This document shows positions 53,961-63,938 of a stretch of DNA of 64,000 nucleotides, piece by piece. Numbering within the stretch: the stretch's first letter is position 1; the number at the start of each line of letters is the position of its first letter. The notes beneath the pieces were generated by a model that saw only the letters and a list, made by a program, of their open reading frames with translations, did not search any database and had not been told where the DNA came from. The position numbers were made by a program, and so were the translations under genes. Source of the DNA: an uncultured Prevotellaceae bacterium (lineage in GTDB: Bacteria; Bacteroidota; Bacteroidia; Bacteroidales; Bacteroidaceae); contig CACWSX010000001.1 of the NCBI GenBank assembly GCA_902763615.1, positions 1-64,000 on the forward strand, written 5' to 3'.

Positions 53961-56918
53961 ATGATGAAGCAGGTAAACATTCAGTTTCCGCTTAGGATGC
54001 TCGGCCTTTTGTTAGGCCTATTCCTATCGGTAGGCGCCTTTGCTCAGATTGAAGTCAAAGGCCATGTGAAAGATGCTACAGGCGAACCCATTATCGGCGC
54101 AACGGTGCGCGTAGCCAACTCACAGGCGGCTACCATCACCGATTTCGACGGTAACTTCGTGCTGAAAGCTAATCAGGGTGCAGACATCACGATTTCTTAT
54201 GTCGGCTATCAGACTGCTACAGTGAAGGCTGCACCGAATCTCACCGTAACATTGCAAGATGATCAGACCATTCTTCAGGACGTTGTGGTCATTGGTTACG
54301 GTACTGTGAAGAAGAGTGATGCTACAGGTTCAGTGATGTCGGTTGAGGCTGACCAGTTGAACAAGGGTCTTGCAACATCACCAGCTGACCTGTTGCAGGG
54401 TAAGACGCCTGGTGTGCAGATTACCACCAATAGTGGTGCTCCTGGTGCAGGTTCTAAGATCCGCATCCGTGGTGGTTCGTCACTTTCTGCCTCTAACGAC
54501 CCTCTGATCGTTATCGATGGTCTGCCCATCAGTTCTACAGACATCTCAGGTGGTGACGTTCTGAACACCATCAACCCTAACGACATCGAGAGTTTCTCAA
54601 TCCTGAAGGATGCTTCTGCAACTGCCATTTATGGTAGCCGTGCATCAAACGGTGTGATCCTGATTACCACTAAGAAGGGTAAGGCAGGTGCCAAGCCTCG
54701 TATCAATGTTGACATGAGCGGTACATTCAAGACCGTTGCCAAGAAGGTTGACGTGCTGGGTGCTGATGCATTCCGCGAGTTCTTCATGGCCAACTACGGC
54801 GACAATGCCGATGCTGTTGCTGCTTTGGGTAACGCAAGCACCAAATGGCAGGATGAGATTTATAAGGATGCTTTTGCTGAGGAAATCAACGCCAGCATCA
54901 CTGGTGGTTATGTTTCTAAGGAGAACACCTTCAAGATGCCTTACCGTGTCAGTGCAGGTTTTCTGAACAACGATGGTAACCTGAAGACTTCAGGCATGAG
55001 TCGAGGAACAGTAGGCTTCAACCTGACTCCTACACTGCTCGACGACCGTCTGACCATTAATCTGAATGGTAAGGGTGTATTTACCCATAACTCCTATGCT
55101 GACGAAGGCGCCATTGGTTCTGCTGTTCAGTTTAACCCCTTGAAGCCTGTCTATAATGAGGATGGCAACTACTTCCGCTGGGAGACCAATGGTGCTCCTA
55201 ACACCATGTCGACGTTGAACCCCGTGGCTCAGTTGAACCAGCAGAACAAGGACTCTTACGTACGCCGTTTCGTAGGTAATGCCCAGTTTGACTATAAGTT
55301 TAAGTTCCTCGACGGTCTCCGCGCAAACCTGAACCTTGGTCTCGATATCTCGACCACAAGTGGTTGGAATGTTACCGAACAATACAGTGAGACATCTTAC
55401 CACAATAAGGTTGAAAATGGTACTGGAGCATGGGAGAAATACACTCAGTTGCGTCGCGACCAGACCTTGGAATTCTATCTCGCTTACGCTAAGGAGTTGA
55501 AGGAAATCAGCAGTCGCTTTGATGTGATGGCTGGTTACAGCTGGCAGCACTTCTATAACCATACAACTGACAGAAAGATTGCCAACGATGGTAGCGACAT
55601 TGAATATCCTGTTAAGACTCCACTTCTCAAGACTGAGAGTTATCTAATATCTTTCTATGGCCGTTTGAACTATTCGCTCTTGGATCGTTACCTCCTCACC
55701 TTCACACTGCGTGACGATGGTACCTCGCGCTTCCAGAACAACAAGTGGGGTCTCTTCCCATCAGCAGCTCTGGCTTGGCGTATCAGCGAGGAGTCGTTCC
55801 TGAAAGATACAGACTGGCTGTCGAACCTGAAGCTCCGTCTGGGCTGGGGTGTCACAGGTCAGCAGAACATTAATAGTGGTGACTATCCCTCTATAGCAAC
55901 TTATCACACAAACCAGAATGGTTCTCTCTATATGCTTGGTAACGGTATCGTTATCCCAATTACTCCGAGAGGTTACGATCCTGATATCAAGTGGGAAGAA
56001 ACAACGACTTACAACATCGGTTTGGACTTCGGCTTCGCCCGCAACCGCATCAATGGTAGCATCGATGTTTACAAGCGCAAGACCAAGGACTTGTTGAACA
56101 AGGTTCCCGTGGGTTCTGGTACTAACCTGACCAACTATCTGCTGATGAATGTAGGTGACATGGAAAACAAGGGTATTGAGGCTGCACTGAACGTTGTGCC
56201 CATTGAGCAGAAGGACCTGCGTTGGGAAATTGGCTTTAACATTGCCTACAACAAGAATAAGATTACCAAGCTGACAGCCAGCGACGATCCCACCTATCTG
56301 GGTGTGGAGACCGGTGGCATCTCTGGTGGTGTAGGTAACAACATTCAGATCCAGCAGGTAGGCAACCCCATCAACTCATTCTTCGTATTCCAGCAGGTTT
56401 ACGGTGAGGATGGTAAGCCACTTGAGGGCGTCTATGTAGACCGCAACTACGACGGACAGATTACCGACGACGATCGCTACGTTTATTACAAGCCCGATGC
56501 TGATGTGAATATTGGCTTTAACACAGAGTTGAGTTACAAGAAGTGGACCCTCTCTGCATCACTCCGCTCAAGCCTGGGTAACTATGTATATAATAATGTG
56601 GCTTCGAACACTGAGATGAAGGCAGACATGTGGACCAACAGCTTTATCTGCAACCGCGTGTCTACTGCTCCTTACAGCAACTTCGCCCAAGCTCAGTACA
56701 AGAGCGACTACTATGTACAGAACGCTTCGTTCCTGAAACTCGACAAGGTGACACTGGCTTACAACATTGCACCTTGGGTACGTGTGAACTTTACCGCTCA
56801 GAATGTCTTCACCATCACCAAGTACGACGGCGTAGATCCTGAAGTCGGCAATGGTATTGACAACAACATGTATCCCCGCTCTCGCAATTTCATCTTGGGT
56901 GCAAGCTTTAACTTTTAA
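53961..56918 (+). CDS. susC: SusC-type TonB-dependent transporter (starch locus)
   Basis: The 985-residue outer-membrane importer of malto-oligosaccharides starts at 53961 or the next ATG, 53964. It has a signal peptide (LLLGLFLSVGAFAQ), the regulatory-like domain (VKGHVKDATGEPIIGATVRVA), the TonB box region (LQDVVVIGYG) and the plug with LIVIDGLPISSTDISGGD. The barrel ends with LGASFNF. It heads a run of susD, susE, susF and an amylase on the plus strand. Confidence 0.96.
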   Translation: MMKQVNIQFPLRMLGLLLGLFLSVGAFAQIEVKGHVKDATGEPIIGATVRVANSQAATITDFDGNFVLKANQGADITISYVGYQTATVKAAPNLTVTLQDDQTILQDVVVIGYGTVKKSDATGSVMSVEADQLNKGLATSPADLLQGKTPGVQITTNSGAPGAGSKIRIRGGSSLSASNDPLIVIDGLPISSTDISGGDVLNTINPNDIESFSILKDASATAIYGSRASNGVILITTKKGKAGAKPRINVDMSGTFKTVAKKVDVLGADAFREFFMANYGDNADAVAALGNASTKWQDEIYKDAFAEEINASITGGYVSKENTFKMPYRVSAGFLNNDGNLKTSGMSRGTVGFNLTPTLLDDRLTINLNGKGVFTHNSYADEGAIGSAVQFNPLKPVYNEDGNYFRWETNGAPNTMSTLNPVAQLNQQNKDSYVRRFVGNAQFDYKFKFLDGLRANLNLGLDISTTSGWNVTEQYSETSYHNKVENGTGAWEKYTQLRRDQTLEFYLAYAKELKEISSRFDVMAGYSWQHFYNHTTDRKIANDGSDIEYPVKTPLLKTESYLISFYGRLNYSLLDRYLLTFTLRDDGTSRFQNNKWGLFPSAALAWRISEESFLKDTDWLSNLKLRLGWGVTGQQNINSGDYPSIATYHTNQNGSLYMLGNGIVIPITPRGYDPDIKWEETTTYNIGLDFGFARNRINGSIDVYKRKTKDLLNKVPVGSGTNLTNYLLMNVGDMENKGIEAALNVVPIEQKDLRWEIGFNIAYNKNKITKLTASDDPTYLGVETGGISGGVGNNIQIQQVGNPINSFFVFQQVYGEDGKPLEGVYVDRNYDGQITDDDRYVYYKPDADVNIGFNTELSYKKWTLSASLRSSLGNYVYNNVASNTEMKADMWTNSFICNRVSTAPYSNFAQAQYKSDYYVQNASFLKLDKVTLAYNIAPWVRVNFTAQNVFTITKYDGVDPEVGNGIDNNMYPRSRNFILGASFNF

Positions 56919-56937
56919 TTTATAGGAGGACAAAAAT

Positions 56938-58503
56938 ATGAAATTCAATATAAAGAAAAACGGATTTTACTGCTTTGCCTTTGCTACCGCCGTGTCGCTG
57001 ACAGCATGCGTGGGTGATTTGGACGTGACGCCTATCGATCCCAGCCTTGACACGCCGGAGAATGTGCTGACCAGCACTGAGGCATACAACCAGATATTGG
57101 CAAAGTGCTACTCGGGTCTTTCCGTAAGTTCACCCGACGGTGATAGCGGAGATCCCGATATCGAAGGTATCGACGGTGGTTTCGGTCAGTATCTGCGCGC
57201 CCTGTTCAACATGCAGGAGCTGCCTACCGATGAGGCTGTGATTGGCTGGAATGACCAGACCCTAAAAGACTTACATGGCCTGCAGTGGACATCAAGTGAC
57301 GTTTTCGTAAGTGCAGCTTACAGCCGTGTGTTCTATCAGATTTCTATCTGTAATGAGGTAATTCGCCAGATTGACAAGTCGGGTAGTAATGATCCCCTGC
57401 TGCAGCAGTATCGCGCTGAAGCTCGCGCCATCCGCGGTCTGAGCTATCTGCACGCCATCGACCTGTTTGGTAACGTGCCTTTCACTGATGAGAAATCTGA
57501 GGTAGGTAGTGGTAACCCCACGCAGATTAGCCGTACAGATCTTTTCAACTGGCTGGTAAAGGATATGGAAGAGGCTGCTGAAGCCCTTCCCGCCAATCCC
57601 GAGAAGTATCGTGCCGGTAAGGGTCTTGCCTATATGATTCTGGCCAAGCTCTATCTGAACGCTGCCGTTTACACAGGTACAGCCAACTATCAGAAGTGTG
57701 CTGAGTACTGCCAGAAGATTATCGAGCTGGGCTACAAGCTTGAGTCGGCCAACAACTGGTGGAAACTGTTCTGTGCTGACAACGACCAGATGCTGGGCGT
57801 AGGTCACGAGATTATCTTCAGCGTCTATCAGGACCATATCAATACTCAGGCTTATGGTGGTACAACCTATATCATCAATGCCCAGGTGGGTGGAAAGATG
57901 TCTTATGCCGACTATGGTTTGGGCGGCAACGGTTGGGGTGGCCTGCGTGTGACACCACAGTTTGTCGACAAGTTCGAGGGCGGCGACCAGCGTGCCACTT
58001 TCTTCACTACTGGTCAGTCTAAGGAGATTGTCGATATCAGCGACTTCGCAAGTGGTTATGCTTTCACAAAGTTCACCAACCTGAAAGCTGACGGCACAAT
58101 CATCAATGGCGCCAACTCATTCCCCGATACCGACTTCCCCGTATTCCGTCTGGGTGATGTCTATCTGATGCTGGCAGAATGTGAAGTCATTGGCGGTGTA
58201 AGCTGCGATGGTATCAGCAAGTTCAATGAGATCCGCACTCGAGCAGGTCTTGCTCCCATTGAGAAGCCTACAAGAGTCAACATCATCGACGAGCGTGCCC
58301 GTGAGTTGGCATGGGAGTGCCACCGTCGTTCCGACCTCGTTCGCTTTGGTCTCCTGACATCTGGCGATTATCTTTGGTCTCATAAGGGTATGAACAGCAA
58401 TGTAGGCACACCTCATGGTGTTTCTGACAAGTACAATCTGTTCCCCTTGGCTTCAAGCGACGTGATTTCTAACACGAATCTCGAGCAGAACGCTGGCTAT
58501 TAA
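56938..58503 (+). CDS. susD: SusD-type starch-binding surface lipoprotein
   Basis: The 521-residue lipoprotein (VSLTACVGDLDV) is the partner of SusC. Typical stretches are QQYRAEARAIRGLSYLHAIDLFGNVPF, KGLAYMILAKLYLNAAVYTG and the C-terminal RARELAWECHRRSDLVRFG. It lies 19 bp after susC, with a purine-rich stretch (aggagg) before the ATG, unusual in this phylum. Confidence 0.95.
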   Translation: MKFNIKKNGFYCFAFATAVSLTACVGDLDVTPIDPSLDTPENVLTSTEAYNQILAKCYSGLSVSSPDGDSGDPDIEGIDGGFGQYLRALFNMQELPTDEAVIGWNDQTLKDLHGLQWTSSDVFVSAAYSRVFYQISICNEVIRQIDKSGSNDPLLQQYRAEARAIRGLSYLHAIDLFGNVPFTDEKSEVGSGNPTQISRTDLFNWLVKDMEEAAEALPANPEKYRAGKGLAYMILAKLYLNAAVYTGTANYQKCAEYCQKIIELGYKLESANNWWKLFCADNDQMLGVGHEIIFSVYQDHINTQAYGGTTYIINAQVGGKMSYADYGLGGNGWGGLRVTPQFVDKFEGGDQRATFFTTGQSKEIVDISDFASGYAFTKFTNLKADGTIINGANSFPDTDFPVFRLGDVYLMLAECEVIGGVSCDGISKFNEIRTRAGLAPIEKPTRVNIIDERARELAWECHRRSDLVRFGLLTSGDYLWSHKGMNSNVGTPHGVSDKYNLFPLASSDVISNTNLEQNAGY

Positions 58504-58505
58504 TA

Positions 58506-58540
58506 ATTGATAATTGAAAATTGATAATTGAAAATTATGA
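58506..58540 (+). repeat. Heptad word array ending in the susE start codon
   Basis: ATTGATA, ATTGAAA, ATTGATA, ATTGAAA and ATTATGA run without gaps. The start ATG is inside the last word. Confidence 0.85.
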
Positions 58541-59439
58541 AAGCAAAATATTTTAAGAGTAGTCTGTTGTTCGCAGCTGTCGCCATGTTGTTTACTGCAT
58601 GCGATTCCGACCGCGACGACAATCCTACACTCGGCCCGAATCACACCGCATCATCATTTGTGGTGAACACATCGGCTGTAGCAGACCAGTATATCCAACT
58701 GACTCCGGATAATACTGTAAACCTGACTTGGACTCAGCCTAACTACGGAGTAAATACCGTCGTTAACTATAAGATACAAGTTGGACTGAAAGAAAACGGA
58801 GCAGAAAAATGGGGTGATTATCTGGAAACAGGTACTACTGCATGCAATGTGAACCTCAGCGGCGAGGAAATTGCCAAGGTTCTCTGTAAGCTCGACGGTT
58901 TTAAGACTGAAGACGATTATATGGATATGGGCTTCCGTGAGGTGATCATGCGTGTGGCTGCGAGCATCAAGACCACAACGTCACAGCTGATCGAAGGAAC
59001 GGAGATCTTGTCAAACGTGGTCTCTTTCAAGCATATGGCAGCCTATTGTATGGTTCCCACCAAGGGTACACTCTTTGTCATCGGTTCTTGCTGCGGCTGG
59101 CCCGAACCATCAGGCAGCAACAAGCAGACGCTTCTTGACGGTGGCTGGTTCATCGAAGAGACCGAAATCGGCAGCGGCCTTTACAAGGGTGTTATAGAGA
59201 TGCCGGCAGGCGACCTTACCTTCCGCTTCTACAGCAAACTTACCGGTTGGGGTAGCGATGACGCTCCCGAAGGCTCTATTGGTCAACAGGCAAAGGATGA
59301 GGCCAAGGAATACACACTGCCTCACTCAGGTCCTTGTATGCCAGGTAAGGGCTCTTGGTCATTCCCAGGCTTCGCTGGTGGAAAACTTGATATCACTGTC
59401 GATTTGAAAAACAACAACGTTAAGTTTGTTCTTCTATAA
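58537..59439 (+). CDS. susE: SusE-like outer-membrane starch-binding lipoprotein
   Basis: The 300-residue lipoprotein (AMLFTACDSDRDDN) carries a strongly acidic stretch after the cysteine, fitting surface export. An N-terminal SusE-type Ig-like domain (QLTPDNTVNLTWTQPNYGVNT) is followed by one starch-binding module with TLFVIGSCCGWPEPSGSN near residue 175. It probably holds starch near SusCD. Position and domain order support SusE. Confidence 0.88.
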   Translation: MKAKYFKSSLLFAAVAMLFTACDSDRDDNPTLGPNHTASSFVVNTSAVADQYIQLTPDNTVNLTWTQPNYGVNTVVNYKIQVGLKENGAEKWGDYLETGTTACNVNLSGEEIAKVLCKLDGFKTEDDYMDMGFREVIMRVAASIKTTTSQLIEGTEILSNVVSFKHMAAYCMVPTKGTLFVIGSCCGWPEPSGSNKQTLLDGGWFIEETEIGSGLYKGVIEMPAGDLTFRFYSKLTGWGSDDAPEGSIGQQAKDEAKEYTLPHSGPCMPGKGSWSFPGFAGGKLDITVDLKNNNVKFVLL

Positions 59440-59466
59440 TTTCGTCAGCATTAACAGTTTAATCAA

Positions 59467-61392
59467 ATGAATAAGAAGATGAAAAAATTAGGTTTATATA
59501 TCATGGCTCTGCTCAGCACCGGACTCATGTCCTGTAATCAGGATTTTGAGACGATTTTCAGCCCGCTGTCCAACGAGCCCGAGAGCCTGCTTCAGGTAAG
59601 CGATGTCTCTGTTGCCAGCACGATGCCAGCAGCCATCAACCTTGCAGAATATTTTGACTTAGAAGCTGGCACCACAAAGGCCATACCCATTGGTACTGTC
59701 ACTGTGAAGGAAGGCGCTATGCCCGCCAATACCATCCTGAAGGCAGAAGTAGAGTTCTCAAAGGATGCTGACTTCGCCAATTCAATCGCCCTCGATGCAA
59801 ACAGCCTTGAAGATACGAATGAAATCAGTGTCAATCCAAGTATCTTGCAGGATGCCTATTTCAATGAGATCACACGCAATCCTGCTACTGTTGAGGTCTT
59901 TGTTCGCACTGTACTCTATACTGTTACTGGTGGAACAGCTGAAGCTATTGTCGGTAAGCCTGGCGAGAACTTCTTTGCTGAGCGTTCGGTACAGTTCACT
60001 CCGCTGAACAAAGTTCAGATTTCACCTGCTTACTATGTCATCGGTGCAGCAGGCGGCTGGAGTGCCGATGGTGCCCGTACGCAGAAGTTCAATCACAGCG
60101 ATGCTGATGTTTATGAAGATCCTATCTTCACAATTATTGTTGACACTGGTGGTGACGACTGCTGGTTTGCTATTGGCGACGATACGGCTATTGACGCAGT
60201 AGCTGCTGGCGACTGGACTCAGCTCTTCGGCACAAAGGGTGCTAGCGAGGATCTCACAGGAACAATGGATCGTCGCTACAACTTGGGTGGCGACCACTCA
60301 TTCCACATTACTGGTGCCAAGAAACTCCGCATCACGCTTGACATGTTAGAGTATAGCTACACCATTGAGCCAATCAATGTGGCTGATTCATACTATTTGG
60401 TCGGTGGTCCTGAGGATTGGACTGGTTCAGCTGCTTCGAAGAGCCAGAAATTCTCTCACAGTAGTGCAAGTATAGCTGATGATCCTACATTCACTTATTT
60501 GCTCAAAGGCTCAGATGGTGATATTTGGTTTGCTATTGGTGACGATGAGGCCTGTGATGCCATTGCTAATAACGGTGACTGGTCTAAGCTCTATGGTACT
60601 ACCGCAGGTAATGGAAACAGTGGTATGTCCGGTTCACTGGCTCGTCGCAGTTCACTATCCGATGAGGGTTCGTTCAAGATTGATGGTACTGCTGCTGATT
60701 TCTTCCGTATTACGATTAATATGGCAGAACTCACCTATGAGATTACTCCCATCAACATTGCTGCTCAGTACTACGTTGTAGGTGGTGTTCAGGGCTGGAG
60801 CGACTCGAAGAAGACCTGTTTGTTCACACCTGAAGAGAAAAAGAACGTTCTTTCTTATACAACAAAGTGGACAGGTGCATGGGATCTGAAGATTTGGGAT
60901 GCTGAACATTTCGGAAACTGGGATGCAGCATGGGGATGCGCTGTTGATGGCGACAATTCTCCGAGCGGTGCCCTCCTCAACAGCGGAGCACAGGCCATCT
61001 CGGCTCCATCAGCTGAGTTCTACACCTTTACCATCGATATGAACACTCAGACTTACACTTGGACAAAGCTCGATAATCAAACTCCTACAGAGTATGAGAA
61101 CATCTCACTCATTGGTGAGTTCAATGGTTGGAGTGGCGACTTTGAACTAGAGCAGGTTACACCTCACAACTGGTATGGTGTGTTCACTCAAGAGTCAGAT
61201 GGACAGCTGAAATATCGAGCTAACCATGATTGGTCCGTAAACTGGGGCTACGGCAATGATAAAGATTGGAACGTGGCTGATAGCTTCAACAAGATTGGTA
61301 CAAATGGTGGTGGCAATATTTGGGTACCCGCAGGCACCTATGCTGTATATCTAAACGATATCACCAATTCTATGTTAATTATTGCCCAATAA
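59467..61392 (+). CDS. susF: SusF-like lipoprotein with four starch-binding modules
   Basis: The protein has 641 residues with a lipobox (TGLMSCNQDFE). After an N-terminal Ig-like domain come four modules that start YYVIGAAGGW, YYLVGGPEDW, YYVVGGVQGW and ISLIGEFNGW, at about 195, 313, 436 and 555. The tryptophan after GG/G marks the glucan-binding face of the SusE/SusF family. More modules than SusE suggest a longer reach from the membrane. A terminator follows the gene directly. Confidence 0.9.
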   Translation: MNKKMKKLGLYIMALLSTGLMSCNQDFETIFSPLSNEPESLLQVSDVSVASTMPAAINLAEYFDLEAGTTKAIPIGTVTVKEGAMPANTILKAEVEFSKDADFANSIALDANSLEDTNEISVNPSILQDAYFNEITRNPATVEVFVRTVLYTVTGGTAEAIVGKPGENFFAERSVQFTPLNKVQISPAYYVIGAAGGWSADGARTQKFNHSDADVYEDPIFTIIVDTGGDDCWFAIGDDTAIDAVAAGDWTQLFGTKGASEDLTGTMDRRYNLGGDHSFHITGAKKLRITLDMLEYSYTIEPINVADSYYLVGGPEDWTGSAASKSQKFSHSSASIADDPTFTYLLKGSDGDIWFAIGDDEACDAIANNGDWSKLYGTTAGNGNSGMSGSLARRSSLSDEGSFKIDGTAADFFRITINMAELTYEITPINIAAQYYVVGGVQGWSDSKKTCLFTPEEKKNVLSYTTKWTGAWDLKIWDAEHFGNWDAAWGCAVDGDNSPSGALLNSGAQAISAPSAEFYTFTIDMNTQTYTWTKLDNQTPTEYENISLIGEFNGWSGDFELEQVTPHNWYGVFTQESDGQLKYRANHDWSVNWGYGNDKDWNVADSFNKIGTNGGGNIWVPAGTYAVYLNDITNSMLIIAQ

Positions 61393-61416
61393 AGCATGTT
61401 ATAAACACTTCTTCAG

Positions 61417-61450
61417 GCGAGCCGCTATTTGCAACGGCTCGCTTGATTTT
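61417..61450 (+). terminator. Intra-operon terminator between susF and the amylase gene
   Basis: Arms GCGAGCCG (61417-61424) and CGGCTCGC (61435-61442) are followed by TTGATTTTT. The amylase starts 19 bp further on with no separate promoter box, so this is probably a partial terminator or processing site. Confidence 0.8.
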
Positions 61451-61468
61451 TCACTAATAATAAGAAAC

Positions 61469-62803
61469 ATGAAGAAATTACTATTATCACTCAGTATCTT
61501 GGCATTACTGGCTGCATGCAGACCTGCCAAGGAAGCAAAGACGACTGAGGCCTTTGAATTGCCTGCTGTCGACGACATCGCCATGTATCAGGTCAATCCC
61601 CGCGTGTTTGCACCTGAGAACTCTCTCAACGCCGTAGCCGCCCACATCGACTCCATCCGCGACCTGGGCGTCAACATCATGTGGGTCATGCCCATCTACC
61701 CCATCGGTATCGAAAAGGGCAAGAACTCCCCCTACTGCATCAGCGACTACAAGGCCATCGCTCCTGAGTTCGGCACCATCGACGACTTCAAGAACCTCGC
61801 CAAGGTCTGTCACGAGCACGGTATGGGCATCATCCTCGACTGGGTGGCTAACCACACGGCGTGGGACCATCCCTGGGTGAAAGAGCATCCCGACTGGTAC
61901 ACCCGCGACGAGAAGGCCGACACCATCATCTGTCCGCAGCCCTGGAACTGGGAAGACGTAGCCGACCTGAACTACGACAACAAGGACATGCGCGAGGCTA
62001 TGATAGACGCCATGAAGTTCTGGATTGTCGAGGTGGGCATCGACGGCTTCCGCTGCGATGTGGCAGACGGTGTGCCTGCCGACTTCTGGAAGGATGCCAT
62101 CGACCAATTGCGTGCTGCCGCCGGCGACCGTAAGATCCTGATGCTGGCTGAGGGCAAGAACGTAGACAACTTCACCGTTGGCGGCTTCGACATGAACTAC
62201 GGCTGGGACTATAAGGACGTGCTCGTAAAGGTGTTCAAGGGTGCGCCCGCATCAGACCTGATTCAGGCCGACAAGGCTGAATACGACAGCCTGCCGGCAG
62301 GTAAGGTCAAGTTGCGTTTCACCACCAATCACGACCACTCTACAGAGGCGACACCTTGCGTGGAGTTCACCAACGATCGTGGGGCAATGGCGGCTTACGT
62401 GGCAAGTATCTTCCCGCACGGCGGAGCTCTGATCTACGGTTCGCAGGAAGTGGGCTATCCTGAGCCTATCAACTTCTTCAAATATGTACCCGTCGACTGG
62501 ACTGCCAAACCGGAAATCTATCAGGAATACAAACAACTGATTGGCCTCTACAACGAGCATCCAGCCCTCCGGAAAGGTCGTTTGACCGCCTTCCCCGACA
62601 ACGATGTGTTCATGTTTGAACGCTCTGATAGCGATGAACGCTTCCTGATTGCAGTGAATGTGCGCAATGAGGCTAAGTCTGTCAACATACCTGATGCATG
62701 GAAAGGGCAGAATGTGGAGGACAAAATGACCGATCAAGACCTGAAACTCGAAGATTCTCTCAATTTAAAGCCCTTTGAATATCGGATTTTCGAGGTAGAA
62801 TAA
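61469..62803 (+). CDS. GH13 alpha-amylase lipoprotein
   Basis: The 444-residue lipoprotein has lipobox LALLAAC, and ATG 61469 begins the signal peptide. Barrel motifs are IILDWVANHT, DGFRCDVADG (nucleophile Asp), LAEGKN (acid Glu) and TTNHDHS. A short C-terminal beta domain ends FEYRIFEVE. It takes the place of SusG or SusA in the locus. Surface or periplasmic location is not certain, because the tail after the cysteine (RPAKEAKTTE) is not clearly acidic. The last 44 bp overlap the opposite-strand hydrolase. Confidence 0.92.
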   Translation: MKKLLLSLSILALLAACRPAKEAKTTEAFELPAVDDIAMYQVNPRVFAPENSLNAVAAHIDSIRDLGVNIMWVMPIYPIGIEKGKNSPYCISDYKAIAPEFGTIDDFKNLAKVCHEHGMGIILDWVANHTAWDHPWVKEHPDWYTRDEKADTIICPQPWNWEDVADLNYDNKDMREAMIDAMKFWIVEVGIDGFRCDVADGVPADFWKDAIDQLRAAAGDRKILMLAEGKNVDNFTVGGFDMNYGWDYKDVLVKVFKGAPASDLIQADKAEYDSLPAGKVKLRFTTNHDHSTEATPCVEFTNDRGAMAAYVASIFPHGGALIYGSQEVGYPEPINFFKYVPVDWTAKPEIYQEYKQLIGLYNEHPALRKGRLTAFPDNDVFMFERSDSDERFLIAVNVRNEAKSVNIPDAWKGQNVEDKMTDQDLKLEDSLNLKPFEYRIFEVE

Positions 62804-63722
62804 GACAATTGACGAAATCCGTGATTCGACTGATGTATTCTGCCTTGTGCTCCCGATAAGATAGGGCATGCTCAGCATCATCGGCTATCCATAGTGCCTT
62901 CGCCCCTGGTTTCGCCTCATAGAGAGGATGAACCATTTGCGAAGGCACAAATGTATCGGTACTGCCATGAATAAATAACATCGGGTAGCGACATTTCTTA
63001 ACCTGTTCCAAGGCCGATGCCTCACCGAAGCTCCAGCCGTAACGCAACTTGCAGAGCAGGCTCGTAGAGTACATCAGCGGGAAGGCTGGCAGGCCGAACT
63101 GCTCCTTCAACTGGCAGGCGAACTCATCCCAGACGCTGGTGTAGCCGCAGTCCTCGACGAAGCGCAGATCCCGGATGCCGGCGGGCATCTCCTCGCCCGA
63201 GAGCATCATCGTGGTGGCAGCACCCATCGAAACCCCATGCACCACCATCGTGTCTTTCTGGAACGTTTTCAGCCAATGCAGCGCATCGAGCCGGTCCTTC
63301 CAGCCCATCTGTATGGCCCCGCCCTCGCTCTCGCCACAGGCATGCAATTCAGGCATCACAACGTTGTAGCCCAGCTCGTGCTCGTAGATACGCGCCAGCC
63401 AGAAGAACTCCACGGCACAGTCGCGCCAGCCGTGAATGACGAGGGCCGTACGAGTGCTGCCCCTGTCGACGAAGAAAGCATGATGGCGCTCGCCCGAGGG
63501 CATTGTGAGGAACGTGTCGCGCAAGGCCCCTATAGCTCGCAGACTGTCGACCCACGCTTTGCTCTCAGGATAGGCCTCGAACTGCTGCCGATAGCACGAG
63601 TCGGTATCCATCCGGTTCGGATCGGGCGCCAGCGAATAGTCGAGCATATAGAAACTGCCGCCAATCAGGGCAATCACGAAAACGGCCAAGACAATGGCCA
63701 ATGTCCACAAAAGTTTCTTCAT
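62760..63722 (-). CDS. Membrane-anchored alpha/beta hydrolase
   Basis: The protein has 320 residues with one N-terminal helix (LLWTLAIVLAVFVIALIGGSF). The fold markers are ALVIHGWRD, the nucleophile elbow HGVSMGAATTM, the acid in HGSTDTFVP and the histidine in ADDAEHALS. It resembles the lipase-like lysophospholipase group with DUF1749/S9-type traits, and its substrate is unknown. Its own promoter box is at 63751-63744. It is convergent with the amylase gene and probably unrelated to starch use. Confidence 0.87.
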   Translation of the reverse strand: MKKLLWTLAIVLAVFVIALIGGSFYMLDYSLAPDPNRMDTDSCYRQQFEAYPESKAWVDSLRAIGALRDTFLTMPSGERHHAFFVDRGSTRTALVIHGWRDCAVEFFWLARIYEHELGYNVVMPELHACGESEGGAIQMGWKDRLDALHWLKTFQKDTMVVHGVSMGAATTMMLSGEEMPAGIRDLRFVEDCGYTSVWDEFACQLKEQFGLPAFPLMYSTSLLCKLRYGWSFGEASALEQVKKCRYPMLFIHGSTDTFVPSQMVHPLYEAKPGAKALWIADDAEHALSYREHKAEYISRITDFVNCLILPRKSDIQRALN

Positions 63723-63743
63723 TGTTCAATCTGATTTTGACTG

Positions 63744-63751
63744 CAAAGATA
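63744..63751 (-). promoter_or_regulatory. Promoter -7 box (TATCTTTG) for the hydrolase
   Basis: TATCTTTG on the minus strand lies 21 bp before the hydrolase start. Confidence 0.7.
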
Positions 63752-63825
63752 ACTCTTTTCTTTGAGATTCACCAACAATCCCTCCAAAATGTTTATTATT
63801 TGCGCGGTGATTCATAAGGAACAAT

Positions 63826-63837
63826 GCAATCGATTGC
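63826..63837. promoter_or_regulatory. LacI-type operator (GCAATCGATTGC) upstream of the last gene
   Basis: It is a perfect 12-bp palindrome with the same GCAA-N4-TTGC frame as the site at 53817. Its centre lies 63.5 bp from the -7 box of the downstream gene, close to the 61.5 bp at the starch promoters. Confidence 0.68.
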
Positions 63838-63894
63838 GCACTGTGACTCAAATATTTATAGCCGATTGGAGCGCCAGCATACATCTTTTTTGTT

Positions 63895-63902
63895 TATCTT
63901 TG
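63895..63902 (+). promoter_or_regulatory. Promoter -7 box (TATCTTTG) for the last gene
   Basis: TATCTTTG followed by GCACC lies 36 bp before the start at 63939. Confidence 0.72.
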
Positions 63903-63938
63903 CACCAACATTAACAATCAAAATAATAGAAAACGCTT

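Noticed and set aside
62760-62803. 44-bp antisense overlap of amylase and hydrolase 3' ends as a regulatory device
   Set aside because: Short convergent overlaps are common in compact genomes, and nothing else points to regulation.
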